Counted from the first letter of the stretch, positions 33,897 to 43,917 are shown. The stretch: DNA of 64,000 nucleotides from Thermasporomyces sp040195635 (GCF_040195635.1 NZ_JBEFTX010000006.1:248001-312000); one strand, 5' to 3'. The notes: generated by a model from the letters alone, not told the origin. Translations and numbers: made by a program.

Positions 33897-34832
33897 TCAC
33901 CGGAGCGTCGCCGCTTCCGGCGCGGTCGCCTCGGCGACGAAGCCCTTGAGCCAGGCGAGAAACTCCGGGCCGAGGTCCTCCCGGTCGCAGGCCAGGCGCA
34001 CGATGGCGCGGAGGTAGTCGGCCTTGTCACCCGTGTCATAACGCCGGCCCCGGAACAGCACCCCGTGCACCGGCCCGCCCCGGTCGGGGCGGTCGGCGAG
34101 GGTACGCAGGGCATCGGTCAGCTGGATCTCGCCCCCACGTCCCGGCGGCGTCTCGGCGAGGACGTCGAAGACCTCGGGCGCCAGGACGTACCGTCCGATG
34201 ATCGCGAGGTTGCTCGGCGCATCGGCGGCGTCGGGTTTCTCGACCAGATCCGTCACCCGGACCACGTCGGGCTGGTCGGTCGGCTCCACCGCGGCACATC
34301 CGTACAGGTGGACGTGCGCCGGGTCGACCTCGATCAGCGCGACGACGCTGCCACCCTTGGCCTTCTGCACATCGATCATCGTCGACAGGAGCGGGTCGCG
34401 CTCGTCGATCAGGTCGTCACCGAGGAGTACGGCGAACGGCGCGTTGCCGACGTGTTGGGCGGCGCAGAGCACCGCGTGCCCGAGTCCTTTCGGCGCACCC
34501 TGGCGTACGTAGTGGACGTCGGCGAGCTCGCTCGACACCGTGACTTCGGCGAGCTTCTCCTTGTCACCCTTCTCGCGCAGGGCCTCCTCCAGTTCGTACG
34601 CCCGGTCGAAGTGGTCCTCGAGCGGGCGCTTGCCCCGGCCGGTGACCATGAGGACGTCACGAAGCCCCGCCGCAACCGCCTCCTCCACGACGTACTGGAT
34701 CGCGGGCTTGTCGACGACCGGAAGCATCTCCTTCGGCGTCGCCTTCGTCGCGGGCAGGAAACGCGTGCCGAGGCCGGCGGCGGGGATGACGGCCTTACGG
34801 ACCGTGAAGTCGGATGCACCGGAGTAGACCAT
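33897..34832 (-). CDS. galU: UTP-glucose-1-phosphate uridylyltransferase GalU
   Basis: A 311-residue nucleotidyltransferase that makes UDP-glucose for cell-wall and capsule glycans. VIPAAGLGTRFLPATKATPK is the nucleotide loop. EMLPVVDKPAIQYVVEEAVA follows, then GLGHAVLCA, LLGDDLI, LVEKP and YDTGDKADYL. On the minus strand TAGGGT precedes ATG 34832 by six bases, a likely leaderless promoter. It heads the galU-moeA-moaC-mog-rimJ run and is divergent from the cyclo-ligase gene, an order conserved in actinobacteria. Confidence 0.94.
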   Translation of the reverse strand: MVYSGASDFTVRKAVIPAAGLGTRFLPATKATPKEMLPVVDKPAIQYVVEEAVAAGLRDVLMVTGRGKRPLEDHFDRAYELEEALREKGDKEKLAEVTVSSELADVHYVRQGAPKGLGHAVLCAAQHVGNAPFAVLLGDDLIDERDPLLSTMIDVQKAKGGSVVALIEVDPAHVHLYGCAAVEPTDQPDVVRVTDLVEKPDAADAPSNLAIIGRYVLAPEVFDVLAETPPGRGGEIQLTDALRTLADRPDRGGPVHGVLFRGRRYDTGDKADYLRAIVRLACDREDLGPEFLAWLKGFVAEATAPEAATLR

Positions 34833-35200
34833 GGCCCGACCCTAGACGACGGATTCCGGGTAGAGCCGGCTGACTCGCGGCTGACTCGATGGGCGGACAC
34901 CGACGGCCCGGCAAAGGCGTCGGCACGCCGTCGGCCGTCCGGGCTTCGGCGGGCGTCGGCAGGTAGCGAACCGGCGCCGTCGAGCGGCGAGCGGGCGCGG
35001 GCGGGCCGGGCCCCGGCAGTTGGACGGCTGAGCGGCAGCGGTGGCCGTTCGGGCGACGCCGAGGCGGACGCACGCCTGGCATGGTTGCCACAGATCCCGG
35101 GATGCTTACCCGGTCAGCAAATTTGCAAGTCTGGCGGTCTGTCCACAGCATTTTCTGAACGCGCCCACCGATGGCAAATGTTGAGGAAAGATAACGAACC
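34833..35200. other. Divergent promoter region between galU and the cyclo-ligase gene
   Basis: These 368 bases contain no supported gene. Next to galU lies the TAGGGT element. The right half is less GC-rich (TTTGCAAG near 35120 and ACAGCATTTTC near 35143) and includes CTGTCCACA, one base off a DnaA box. It most likely carries the two outward promoters. Confidence 0.5.
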
Positions 35201-35812
35201 ATGCGTGGCCGGCGCTTCATGCCTTACGACGTGCACGAGGAGAAGGAACGCCTCCGCCGGCGGATCCTCCTCCAGCGCAGCAAACTGCGGCCTGCGGACC
35301 TGCAGGCGGCCGCGGTCGAACTGTGCGAGGTGCTGCTCGGCGTGCCCGAAGTCAGCCGGGCCGCGGTCGTGGCGGCCTACGTCGGCGTAGGCACCGAGCC
35401 GGGTACCGGTCCCCTGCTCGACGCCCTTGATCGGCGGGGGATCCGGGTACTGCTTCCCGTCCTCGGGCGTGATCTCGACCTGGACTGGGCGGCCTACACC
35501 GGGCCCGGAACGCTGACGCGCGCGCGGCTCGGCCTGCTTGAACCGTCCGGGCGCCGCCTTGGCCGGGAGGCGGTCGCGACAGCTGACGCCGTGCTCGTCC
35601 CCGGGCTGGCCGCGGACCGCACCGGCATGCGCCTCGGCCGCGGGGGTGGCAGCTACGACCTCGCGCTGCCGCGGATCGCCCGCGAGGCGTTCAGCTGCGT
35701 ACTGCTTCACGACGGCGAAGTTCTGGAGGGTGCCGTGCCCAGCGACCGCAGCGACTGGCGCGTACGCGCGGCAGCCACGCCGTCGGGTCTGATCCGCTTC
35801 CCGCCCCCGTAG
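35201..35812 (+). CDS. 5-formyltetrahydrofolate cyclo-ligase
   Basis: A 203-residue enzyme that converts 5-formyltetrahydrofolate to 5,10-methenyltetrahydrofolate with ATP. EKERLRRRILLQRSKLRPAD is the basic N-terminal helix, and YVGVGTEPGTGPLLDALDRR follows. ADAVLVPGLAADRTGMRLGR then GGGSYDLAL is the folate/ATP signature. ATG 35201 follows GAGGAAAG at a slightly long distance; ATG 35219 is an alternative. The position divergent from galU matches other actinobacteria. Confidence 0.9.
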   Translation: MRGRRFMPYDVHEEKERLRRRILLQRSKLRPADLQAAAVELCEVLLGVPEVSRAAVVAAYVGVGTEPGTGPLLDALDRRGIRVLLPVLGRDLDLDWAAYTGPGTLTRARLGLLEPSGRRLGREAVATADAVLVPGLAADRTGMRLGRGGGSYDLALPRIAREAFSCVLLHDGEVLEGAVPSDRSDWRVRAAATPSGLIRFPPP

Positions 35813-35868
35813 CCGCCGAATGCCGGGGGTCGTCCGTAACGGCGATCGCCTTTGTCGGCAGGGCGCCT

Positions 35869-35930
35869 GTGATCATGAAGGAAAAGTCGCGTACATGACG
35901 CGAAACGTTCATGATCACGTTCATGATCAC
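35869..35930. repeat. Nested inverted repeat with a duplicated arm
   Basis: GTGATCATGAA (35869-35879) pairs with TTCATGATCAC (35908-35918), enclosing a second stem TCGCGT/ACGCGA (35887-35903). The right arm is duplicated immediately afterwards (12-base direct repeat GTTCATGATCAC, 35907-35918 and 35919-35930). It sits between the convergent cyclo-ligase and penicillin-acylase genes and could act as terminator or be a dispersed palindromic element. Confidence 0.65.
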
Positions 35931-35970
35931 GGATACCGGCGCCAACCAAGGGACCGAAGGGATCGAGAGG

Positions 35971-38616
35971 TCATGGCACAAGGACCAGATGGTACCCGGC
36001 TGCCTTCGTCACGGCCCGCCTGGTGAACGCCCATGGCACAGTCTTCCCGCCGACCCAGTCCTCGATCTGGTCGTTGTAGTGCGGCGAAGATGGATGCCCT
36101 GACACACCGGTGAGGTTGATCCACCGCGACCGGTCGAGGTCTGCGAGGTCGACGACCATCCGCATCGACGGAACGGACGTGACCGAGTAGTCCTCCCCCG
36201 CCGCGTCCCACCCGGTCGCGAGCACCGCATCGGAGCCGCCGGCCACTTCGTACGGGCCCCGGTTGAACAGGCGCTCCAGCGGGCCGATCCCACTCGATCC
36301 CAACGAGGAGTTGACCAGTTCGAGCTCGTGCAGTTTTCCCCAACGCCACCGCGTCGGATCCTTGGCGAGGTCCTTGGTCAACTCCGCCCTGGCCCGCACC
36401 ATCGCCTTGGCCAACATCGTGTCCCGGTCCTCACGCACCTTCTTCGTACGTACGTCGTCCCACCATGGGCTGTCGGGTTGGGTGGCGAGCCGGCGCACGA
36501 CCTCATACCACCGGTCGCCTCCACCCGGCCACGCACCTTGCGGAATCTCATCGCGGAAGGTCAACGCCAGCAGGTGGCGCCAGACCGCGTTGAAGTACGC
36601 CGCCGGCGCCGAGTCCACGCCCTGGCGGAAATCCCAACCAGCGAAGAGCTCCTGCGCTTGCGCGGTGAACCCGTCGAGCTTCACCTTCTGCAGGTACGGC
36701 ACGAGGAACGCGGCATTGGCGTTGTACGTATCGGCCTGGATGCGCAGCATCGTGGCAGTGTCAACCTTGCCTTGCTTCTTGATCGCCGTACGAATGAGAT
36801 CGCCGATCCGGTCGCTGCGATAGCCGTAGGCCGGCCGGTCGGTGAGATGGTACGGATAGCTTGCCGGTGCGACGGACTGGTTGGCGGTCACGAGGTAGCC
36901 CTGCTCCGGGTCGAGCACCGACGGCAGCTTGTCGAAGGGAACCCAGCCGTCCCATTCGTACCTGCTCGTCCAGCCGGGCACCGCCCACTCGCCGGTGCCT
37001 TCCCGCCGGACCGGGATCCGGCCGGGTGCCTGGTAGCCGATATGCCCGTCGACGTCGGCGTAGATCAGGTTCTGTGCCGGCACCTCCAAAAGCTCGGCGG
37101 CCGACCGGAACTGCGTCCAGTCGCGGGCGGCGTTCAACCGGAAGATGGCCTCGGCGGTGCGGCCGGGCTCGAGGGCGGTCCAGCGCAGCGACACACCCGT
37201 CTGCCAACCCCCTTTGCGCGCCTCCTGACCAGTGGCCGACCGGGACATGGCACGGCGTACCCGGTCGTGAACGTCGGAGAGCAGGGGTCCGTGCCTGGTC
37301 GCGCGTACCTCGATTCCGACCGGTTCCTCACCTTTGACCCCGATGAGCTCCCGGCGCGTGGACAGCGGCTCACGTTCACCGTCGTACATGTAGGTGTTGC
37401 CGTCCACGCGTTCGACGTAGAGATCCATGACGTCGGCGCCGAGGTTGGTGAAGCCCCAGGCGATCTGACGGTTGTGGCCGATGACAACGCCTGGTACGCC
37501 GGCGAAGCCGAACCCGGCGACGTCGAACCTGCAGGTGGGGGACAGCCGCCGGCAGTGCAGTCCGGTCTGGTGCCAGACCGAGGGCATCGTGGGCGCGAGA
37601 TGTGGATCATTGGCGAGAAGGGGCTTGCCGGTGGTGGTGTGTTTCCCTGCGATCACCCAGGAATTCGAGCCGAGGCCGGAACGCCCGTCCGCCCCCGCAC
37701 CGCCACCTCCGACGCCTTCTCCGTCACGGCCGCGGCCAACACCTTCGATACCGCCTCCGACGCCGAGTGGCGCGCTCGCATCGAGCAGCTGGCGTACTCT
37801 CCGCAACGCGTCGGCGGTGCCGGCCGGCAGCGCGGCTCGTCCCGGGCTGCGGGCGACACTCGCAGGCGTCGCACGCCGGTCCGTGACGATGGGCGTGTGT
37901 CGGTCGAACGGGTAGGCGGGATAGAGCTCACCGACCCGCGGAGGCGACAGCTTGGTCGAAGCCAAGGCGCGGTCGATCTCGTCGTCCAGGTTCGCGCGGA
38001 GGTCCCACGCCATGGCTTTCAACCAGGCGAGCGAGTCGACCGGTGTCCATGCCTCGGGGCGTTCGCCGGGCCCGAGCCGTCCGAGGGTGTATTCGACGGA
38101 CAGCCGAGAACCGCTGTGTTCGGCGAGGTAGGCATTCACTCCGTCGGCGTAGGCGTTGAGATAACCGCGCGTCTGGACCGACAGCAACGGGAACTCGCGC
38201 TCAGCCACCCGCCGCCAGCCGAGGGTACGCACCAGAGCGTCCGTCTCCACCAGGTCGTGGCCGAACCACTCGGCGAGCCGCCCCGCGGTGAGATGACGGC
38301 GAAAGTCCATCTCGAAGAACCGGTCCTGCGCGTGGACATATCCCTGTGCCCGAAAGAGATCTTCGGAGGAGTCGGCGTAGATCTGTGGCACTCCGAGGGA
38401 GTCACGACGCACGTCCACCTTGGCCGTCAGTCCGGGTAGGGCGGCGCGGCCATCGTAGGTGGGCAGCGACCTGCGGACGCTCACGATCACCGCACCCGCC
38501 GAGGCGACGAGGGCGAAGACGAGAATGATCGCGAGGCCCAACACGAGCCGGGCCAGAAGGGGTCGTCGCACCCTCCGCAGCCTAATGGCTACGTCCCGCC
38601 GCCGAATCGCCATCAT
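35971..38616 (-). CDS. Penicillin acylase family protein (N-terminal nucleophile hydrolase)
   Basis: An 881-residue exported enzyme that cleaves amide bonds; family members act on beta-lactams, acyl-homoserine lactones or other N-acyl compounds. A membrane helix (LVLGLAIILVFALVASAGAV) anchors or exports it. VRRDSLGVPQIYADSSEDLF begins the alpha part. GLGSNSWVIAGKHTTTGKPL contains the Ser that becomes the nucleophile after self-cleavage (about residue 300), following a Gly-rich spacer peptide. LANDPHL and the Asn-containing beta-chain motifs follow. ATG 38616 has GGAG at the right distance. Substrate unknown. Confidence 0.88.
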   Translation of the reverse strand: MMAIRRRDVAIRLRRVRRPLLARLVLGLAIILVFALVASAGAVIVSVRRSLPTYDGRAALPGLTAKVDVRRDSLGVPQIYADSSEDLFRAQGYVHAQDRFFEMDFRRHLTAGRLAEWFGHDLVETDALVRTLGWRRVAEREFPLLSVQTRGYLNAYADGVNAYLAEHSGSRLSVEYTLGRLGPGERPEAWTPVDSLAWLKAMAWDLRANLDDEIDRALASTKLSPPRVGELYPAYPFDRHTPIVTDRRATPASVARSPGRAALPAGTADALRRVRQLLDASAPLGVGGGIEGVGRGRDGEGVGGGGAGADGRSGLGSNSWVIAGKHTTTGKPLLANDPHLAPTMPSVWHQTGLHCRRLSPTCRFDVAGFGFAGVPGVVIGHNRQIAWGFTNLGADVMDLYVERVDGNTYMYDGEREPLSTRRELIGVKGEEPVGIEVRATRHGPLLSDVHDRVRRAMSRSATGQEARKGGWQTGVSLRWTALEPGRTAEAIFRLNAARDWTQFRSAAELLEVPAQNLIYADVDGHIGYQAPGRIPVRREGTGEWAVPGWTSRYEWDGWVPFDKLPSVLDPEQGYLVTANQSVAPASYPYHLTDRPAYGYRSDRIGDLIRTAIKKQGKVDTATMLRIQADTYNANAAFLVPYLQKVKLDGFTAQAQELFAGWDFRQGVDSAPAAYFNAVWRHLLALTFRDEIPQGAWPGGGDRWYEVVRRLATQPDSPWWDDVRTKKVREDRDTMLAKAMVRARAELTKDLAKDPTRWRWGKLHELELVNSSLGSSGIGPLERLFNRGPYEVAGGSDAVLATGWDAAGEDYSVTSVPSMRMVVDLADLDRSRWINLTGVSGHPSSPHYNDQIEDWVGGKTVPWAFTRRAVTKAAGYHLVLVP

Positions 38617-39532
38617 CGAGGCTCCACTCGTTGTCTTCATGGTGTGAAGCCGGGCCATCCGCGGCGTGAGCCAGAAGGCCCCGAGCCGGACGGTGGCCCG
38701 GGAGCCGCCGCGCAGGGTGGGCCAGTAGTGGCCAGGTGAGGATGCCGGTTCTCCTTGCCAGACCGGCACTGCTGTGCTTGCGCCATTTCTGGCACGCACC
38801 CGCCGGCAGGTGTGGCATCGATGCCAGTACGGTCGCTGGCAGGGCGGCTCCCAGCGAAGCGGGCGGCTCCCAGCGAAGCGGGCGGCGATCAGTGCAACGG
38901 AGACGCAATGCCCGTGCAATGCGGTCACGGCAGTGACACGACAGCCCACTCCAACGTTGAACCACGCACCGCTACGCAGTCCTGACCGCCCGTAGTCCAC
39001 CCAGGAAAGTCGGTCTCAACTTGATCCAGCCCCTTGGAACCCCGGCCTGCAGGGCATTAACATGCCCGAAATTGCGCGGGCCTTGAAGCTGTTCAAGGTC
39101 GGCGCATCACGATGCCCGGAAGAGGTAACGAGACGGTCGCAATACGATGACAAATAGCAGGCAGGCAACTCATCGGCGCCTCCGGAGAAGTCTTCTCCGG
39201 AGTCCGTTCGTTGCCGTTCGCCCATCACGGACGCCGCGTCGCAACCGCGCCTCGCAGACCTCCGTGAGCCGGGCATGACCGACGCCACGACACGCGCGCA
39301 CCCAACGAATGGTGGGACGTGGCGGCGGCGTCGTGGCAGTGGTGGCCAACTCTCGACCACCATCGGCGAATCGCTTCATCCCCTCAGTGCCATGGCAACC
39401 GGGACCGGACACCCGTCCCGCGGTGGGGTCGCCTGGCGCCCACACACTCCGAGCTTGCGTACCCCGCCGGCACCGCCGGCAGCTCCCCAGGACGTAAGCC
39501 CTTAGCCCGTTGAAAGAAAGGGCGCAACTGCG
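38617..39532. other. Long divergent intergenic region before the ABC importer operon
   Basis: These 916 bases separate the penicillin-acylase gene from the importer operon. A 19-base motif GGGCGGCTCCCAGCGAAGC occurs twice in tandem near 38843-38881. CTCCGGAGAA (39180-39189) pairs perfectly with TTCTCCGGAG (39193-39202) around a three-base loop, which could be an operator or leader hairpin. Reading frames here look non-coding. Confidence 0.5.
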
Positions 39533-41689
39533 ATGAGTGACTTTGTACCCCAGATGAGCCAGGCAATGCTCAACCGCCGAACGTTCCTCTACACGTCCGC
39601 CGCCGCGGCCGGCGCGGTCATGCTCGGCTCTTGTTCGAGCGGAACTCCCTCCGGCTCGAAGGAGACGAAGGCGCCTACCGGTGGCTCGACGGCCAAAGGA
39701 TCTGAAACCAAGCCGCTGAGCAAGCCCGCCAAGTTCAACGAGGCGCCCATGCTTGCCGACATGGTGAAGTCAGGCGACCTGCCTCCCATCGAGGAGCGGC
39801 TTCCCGAGAACCCATATGTGATTCCGCACAAGTGGGCTCAGCCCGGCAAGTTCGGTGGCCAGGCGTTGCTGATCAGCAAGCCCGGCACCGGCGGTCCGGT
39901 CGATGGATCAGTCAAGGAGTTCATGTACGGCTACTCCCTGCTGCGTTATCTCAACGACGGGCTCGACATCGGCCCGGGCCTCGTCGAGAGCTGGGAGTCC
40001 AACGACGACGCCTCGGAATGGACCCTGCATTTCCGCAAGGGCCTCAAGTGGTCCGACGGCGAGCCGTGGACGACCGCCGACATCATGTTCTGGTGGGATG
40101 ACATGGTCATCAACGAGGACCACTCCGACGTTCCCCCGGACGAGGCCCGCTCCGGCAAGGGCACGCTCGCGAAGTTCACCGCTCCGGACGACACCACCCT
40201 GGTGCTGACCTTCGACGCGCCGACCCCGCTCACCGCAGACCGGCTGGCCATGTGGGTCAACGGCACCGTGGGGAACGGCCCGAAGTGGATGGCACCCCGG
40301 CACTACGCCGAGCAGTTCCACCCGAAGTACAACAAGGACGTGGCAAAGGACTGGGCGGAACAGGGCAAGGAGTTCGAGCTCAAGGTCGACTGGTCCCGCA
40401 ATCCAGACTGCCCGACGATGACCGGGTGGAAGCTCAAGACCCTGAACGAAGGCCGCAGCGTCGTCTACGACCGCAATCCGTACTACTACGTCGTGATGCC
40501 CAACGGTGACCAGCTGCCCTACCTCGACCAGCTCAACTTCTCGATGGTCCAGGACCCCGAGGTCGGCAAGCTGCAGGCCCAGCAGGGCAAGGTCGACTAC
40601 ATACAAGGGCAGTTCTCCGACATCGGCCTGGCGGACATCTCGACCATGAAGAACGCCGAGTCGACCTCCCAGCTCGACGTGATCCTCTGGGACGGCGGCT
40701 CGGGCACGAGCTCGATGTTCTTCTTCAACTACGACCACAAGGACGAGAACTTCCGCGAGCTCATCCGCGAGCCGAAGTTCCGTCAGGCCTTGTCTCTCGG
40801 AGTGAATCGGACTGAGATCCAGAAGGCGCTCTACTTCAACACCGGCGAACTCACGACCGGCACACTCAGCCCGAAGGCGATCGAGTATCTCGTCAACGAC
40901 GAGGGCAAGACCGTCTACAAGCAGTGGCGGGACTCCTTCGTCGAGCATGATGTGGAGGGCGCCAAGGCGCTCCTCGACGAGATCGGCGTCGTCGACAAGG
41001 ACGGCGACGGTTTCCGCGAGTTCCCCGACGGTTCGAAGCTCACCGTCCGGCTCGACTTCCCGGCCGACACCGACGACGAGCACAAGTCCAAGAACCAGTA
41101 TCTCGTCGCGGACTGGAAAGAGATCGGGATCAAGGCGACCCAGAACCCCGTGGCACCTGAGGCGTTCGGCGACCAGTGGAACGCCGGCGAACTCTCCGCC
41201 CACAGCGCGTGGGAGGTCGGCGACGGCCCCAACCACCTCGTCTACCCGCAGTGGCTGGTGCCGCTCGAGCCGTCCCGCTGGGCGCCGCTCGAGGGCCAGA
41301 TGTACAACGTCCGCGGCACGCCGGACGAGAAGAAGCAGTTGAACGTCGACCCGTTCGACCGCACGCCGCCGCGGATGGAGCCGGACCCCGACGGACCGAT
41401 CCAGAAGCTGTGGGACCTCTACGACCAGACCAAGGTCGAGCCCGACGAGATGTCGCGGCACCAGCTGGTCTGGGAGATGGTCAAGATCCACGCCACCGAC
41501 GGACCGTTCTTCATGGGTGTCGTCGCCAACACACCTCGGGTCATCCTCGCCAAGAAGGATCTCGGAAACGTGCCACGGAAGGAGAACCTCGCACTCGGAG
41601 GATTCGCCAACCCGTGGATCCACCCGACTCCCGCGGTCTATGACCCCGAGACCTACTTCTGGCAGAAGCCCGAGGAACACGAGATCTGA
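39533..41689 (+). CDS. ABC importer substrate-binding lipoprotein, family 5
   Basis: A 718-residue extracytoplasmic binding protein of the peptide/nickel/oligosaccharide class (SBP_bac_5). The leader NRRTFLYTSAAAAGAVMLGS followed by Cys is a lipobox with a twin-arginine start. The mature domain has LNDGLDIGPGLVESWESNDD and WTLHFRKGLKWSDGEPWTTA, the family signature. At 718 residues it is clearly longer than typical DppA or OppA (about 540), as in a subgroup of actinobacterial importers often linked to oligosaccharides. GAAAGAAAGGG precedes ATG 39533. First gene of the operon. Confidence 0.9.
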   Translation: MSDFVPQMSQAMLNRRTFLYTSAAAAGAVMLGSCSSGTPSGSKETKAPTGGSTAKGSETKPLSKPAKFNEAPMLADMVKSGDLPPIEERLPENPYVIPHKWAQPGKFGGQALLISKPGTGGPVDGSVKEFMYGYSLLRYLNDGLDIGPGLVESWESNDDASEWTLHFRKGLKWSDGEPWTTADIMFWWDDMVINEDHSDVPPDEARSGKGTLAKFTAPDDTTLVLTFDAPTPLTADRLAMWVNGTVGNGPKWMAPRHYAEQFHPKYNKDVAKDWAEQGKEFELKVDWSRNPDCPTMTGWKLKTLNEGRSVVYDRNPYYYVVMPNGDQLPYLDQLNFSMVQDPEVGKLQAQQGKVDYIQGQFSDIGLADISTMKNAESTSQLDVILWDGGSGTSSMFFFNYDHKDENFRELIREPKFRQALSLGVNRTEIQKALYFNTGELTTGTLSPKAIEYLVNDEGKTVYKQWRDSFVEHDVEGAKALLDEIGVVDKDGDGFREFPDGSKLTVRLDFPADTDDEHKSKNQYLVADWKEIGIKATQNPVAPEAFGDQWNAGELSAHSAWEVGDGPNHLVYPQWLVPLEPSRWAPLEGQMYNVRGTPDEKKQLNVDPFDRTPPRMEPDPDGPIQKLWDLYDQTKVEPDEMSRHQLVWEMVKIHATDGPFFMGVVANTPRVILAKKDLGNVPRKENLALGGFANPWIHPTPAVYDPETYFWQKPEEHEI

Positions 41690-41798
41690 CCGAGACCGTA
41701 CGCGCTGTGGGACCGATCGCCTCCCGGTCCCACGGCGCGTACCTGGAGGGTACGACTGCTAGTCCTGACGGGGACCCAACGACCGGGAGACAACCGCC

Positions 41799-42785
41799 AT
41801 GCTTGCGTTCATCGTGCGCCGAGGCCTCTACATGGTCGTCACGCTGTTCATCGTCTCGATCGTCAGCTTTGTCCTGATCGAGGCGCCTCCCGGTGACGCG
41901 CTGACCGCTGAGATCCAACGCCTGCGGAGTATCGGCAACAACGTCTCGCAGGACCAGATCACCGCGCTCGAGGTCCGCTACGGCGTCAAGGACCCGGTCA
42001 TGGTGAAGTACGGCAAGTGGATCGGCGGCTTCGTCAAGGGCGACTTCGGCCAGTCGTTCACCGAACGCACCCCGGTGGCGGACCTCATCTGGGGCCGGCT
42101 CGGCTTCACGATCATGCTCGCCGGTGGCGCGACCGCTCTCGCATGGCTCATCGCGATACCTATAGGTGTCTATTCAGCAACCCATCGATATTCGTTACCC
42201 GACTACCTCATCACGCTCATCCAGTTCATCGGCGTCGCGATCCCGGAGTTCCTGTTGGCGCTGATCGTGCTGGTCTTCGCCGCCCGGTTCCTGGGTGCGG
42301 ATGTCGGCGGACTGTTCTCAGTGGAGTACCAGGACGCGCCGTGGGGCGTCGGCAAGGTCGTCGACCTGCTCAAGCATCTCTGGATTCCGTTGGTCGTCAT
42401 CTCCGCCGGAAGCACGGCGTGGCTCACCCGCGTGATGCGGGCGAACCTCCTCGACGTCCTGAACCAGCAGTACGTCCAGACAGCTCGCGCCAAGGGCGTG
42501 CTCGAGCGCCGGGTGATCTGGAAGCACGCGGTCCGAAATGCCGTTCACCCGTTGATCATGGCACTGGGTACGACGCTTCCGGTGATCATCTCCGGTGAGG
42601 CGATCGTGGGAATCGTGCTGAACCTTCCCACGATCGGGCCGCTGTTCCTGCGAGCACTGCTCAACCAGGACATGTATCTCGCGGTCGGCATTCTGATGAT
42701 CTTGTCCGTCCTGCTGCTTATCGGCAACCTGCTCGCCGACATCGCGCTGGCGTGGGTCGATCCTCGAGCCCGTTCCGCCGAGTGA
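41799..42785 (+). CDS. ABC importer permease 1 (DppB/OppB type)
   Basis: A 328-residue inner-membrane permease. LAFIVRRGLYMVVTLFIVSI is the first helix. The EAA coupling loop reads RANLLDVLNQQYVQTARAKG, followed by VLERRVIWKHAVRNAVHPLI. The C-terminal ADIALAWVDPRAR is standard for this family. It lies 109 bases after the binding-protein gene and 13 bases before permease 2. About six helices fit the family. Confidence 0.93.
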   Translation: MLAFIVRRGLYMVVTLFIVSIVSFVLIEAPPGDALTAEIQRLRSIGNNVSQDQITALEVRYGVKDPVMVKYGKWIGGFVKGDFGQSFTERTPVADLIWGRLGFTIMLAGGATALAWLIAIPIGVYSATHRYSLPDYLITLIQFIGVAIPEFLLALIVLVFAARFLGADVGGLFSVEYQDAPWGVGKVVDLLKHLWIPLVVISAGSTAWLTRVMRANLLDVLNQQYVQTARAKGVLERRVIWKHAVRNAVHPLIMALGTTLPVIISGEAIVGIVLNLPTIGPLFLRALLNQDMYLAVGILMILSVLLLIGNLLADIALAWVDPRARSAE

Positions 42786-42798
42786 GGGGTAACTAAAG

Positions 42799-43917
42799 AT
42801 GGCCATGGTTTCCGAACCCACGCACGACGTGACGGCGGCTCCGATCGAAAAGGGCAGCGACGTCGGCGAGGTCTCGCAGTGGCGGCTGATGGCGAGGCGT
42901 TTCAAGCAGAGCAAGCTCGCGGTGACCGGCGGCCTCATCCTGCTGGTGATGTACGCGATCGCGCTCCTTGCTCCGTTCCTCTCGCCCAACGACCCGACCG
43001 CCGTCGACTCCAATCTCAAGAACGCCGCACCGTCGAAGCTCACCTGGGACGGCGGTCTCGCCATCTGCGGGCAGACGCAGACACTCAACGAGGAGAACTT
43101 CACCTTCGAATACAAGGTCGACTGCAACAAGGCGTCGAAGGTCGAGTGGTTCGGCAAAGGCTACGAGTACAAGATATTGGGCTTGATCCCCAGCGACCGT
43201 CACCTGATAACCGCGAAGGAGCCGACCAAGCTGATGCTGTGGGGTGGCGATATCGACGGTCGTGACGTCTTCAGCCGTACCCTCGCCGGGTCCCAGGTCT
43301 CGTTGACCATCGGGCTGTTCGGCGTCAGTGTCGCGACCATTCTCGCGGCCGTCATCGGCACGATCTCGGGCTATTTCGGCGGCCTGGTGGACAACCTGCT
43401 CCAACGGGCGATCGAGATCATCCTTTCTGTGCCGACGCTGCCGCTGTGGGCGACGATGGCGGCGGTGCTTCCCCGAGACATGACCGTGACGAAACGGTAC
43501 TTCCTCATCACCATCATCCTGTCGCTGGTGGCGTGGGCAGGTCTCGCCCGCCAGGTGCGCGGAAAGGTGATGGCGTATTCGAGCGCCGACTACGTGGCCG
43601 CCGCGCGCGCGGCGGGCAGTGGGCACAGCCGGATCATCCTGACGCACATGGTGCCGAACTCCGTCAGTCACCTCGTGGTCGTCACGATGCTGGCGATTCC
43701 TGGGACCATCATCGCCGAGACCTCACTGTCGTTCCTCGGCATCGGCATGCTGCCGCCGGCGGTGAGTTGGGGAGTCCTGCTGCAGGACGCCCAGAAGATT
43801 CAGGTCGTCACGCAGTATCCCTGGATGCTCATTCCCGCGGTGGCCGTCATTCTCGCGGTGACGTGTTACCAGCTCCTGGGTGACGGAGTCAGAGACGCGG
43901 TGGACCCCTATGGCTGA
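42799..43917 (+). CDS. ABC importer permease 2 (DppC/OppC type)
   Basis: A 372-residue permease partner. After a 30-residue cytoplasmic lead, SKLAVTGGLILLVMYAIALL is helix 1. A periplasmic insertion of about 110 residues follows before GRDVFSRTLAGSQVSLTIGL. The coupling loop is SADYVAAARAAGSGHSRIIL. Such a long first periplasmic loop is larger than in DppC and matches the enlarged binding protein. ATG 42799 follows GAGGGGTAACTAAAG. Confidence 0.92.
   Translation: MAMVSEPTHDVTAAPIEKGSDVGEVSQWRLMARRFKQSKLAVTGGLILLVMYAIALLAPFLSPNDPTAVDSNLKNAAPSKLTWDGGLAICGQTQTLNEENFTFEYKVDCNKASKVEWFGKGYEYKILGLIPSDRHLITAKEPTKLMLWGGDIDGRDVFSRTLAGSQVSLTIGLFGVSVATILAAVIGTISGYFGGLVDNLLQRAIEIILSVPTLPLWATMAAVLPRDMTVTKRYFLITIILSLVAWAGLARQVRGKVMAYSSADYVAAARAAGSGHSRIILTHMVPNSVSHLVVVTMLAIPGTIIAETSLSFLGIGMLPPAVSWGVLLQDAQKIQVVTQYPWMLIPAVAVILAVTCYQLLGDGVRDAVDPYG

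Noticed and set aside
38641..39000. Upstream extension of the penicillin-acylase gene to 39000
   Set aside because: The extension has no signal peptide or homology pattern, and GGAG is placed correctly only for ATG 38616.
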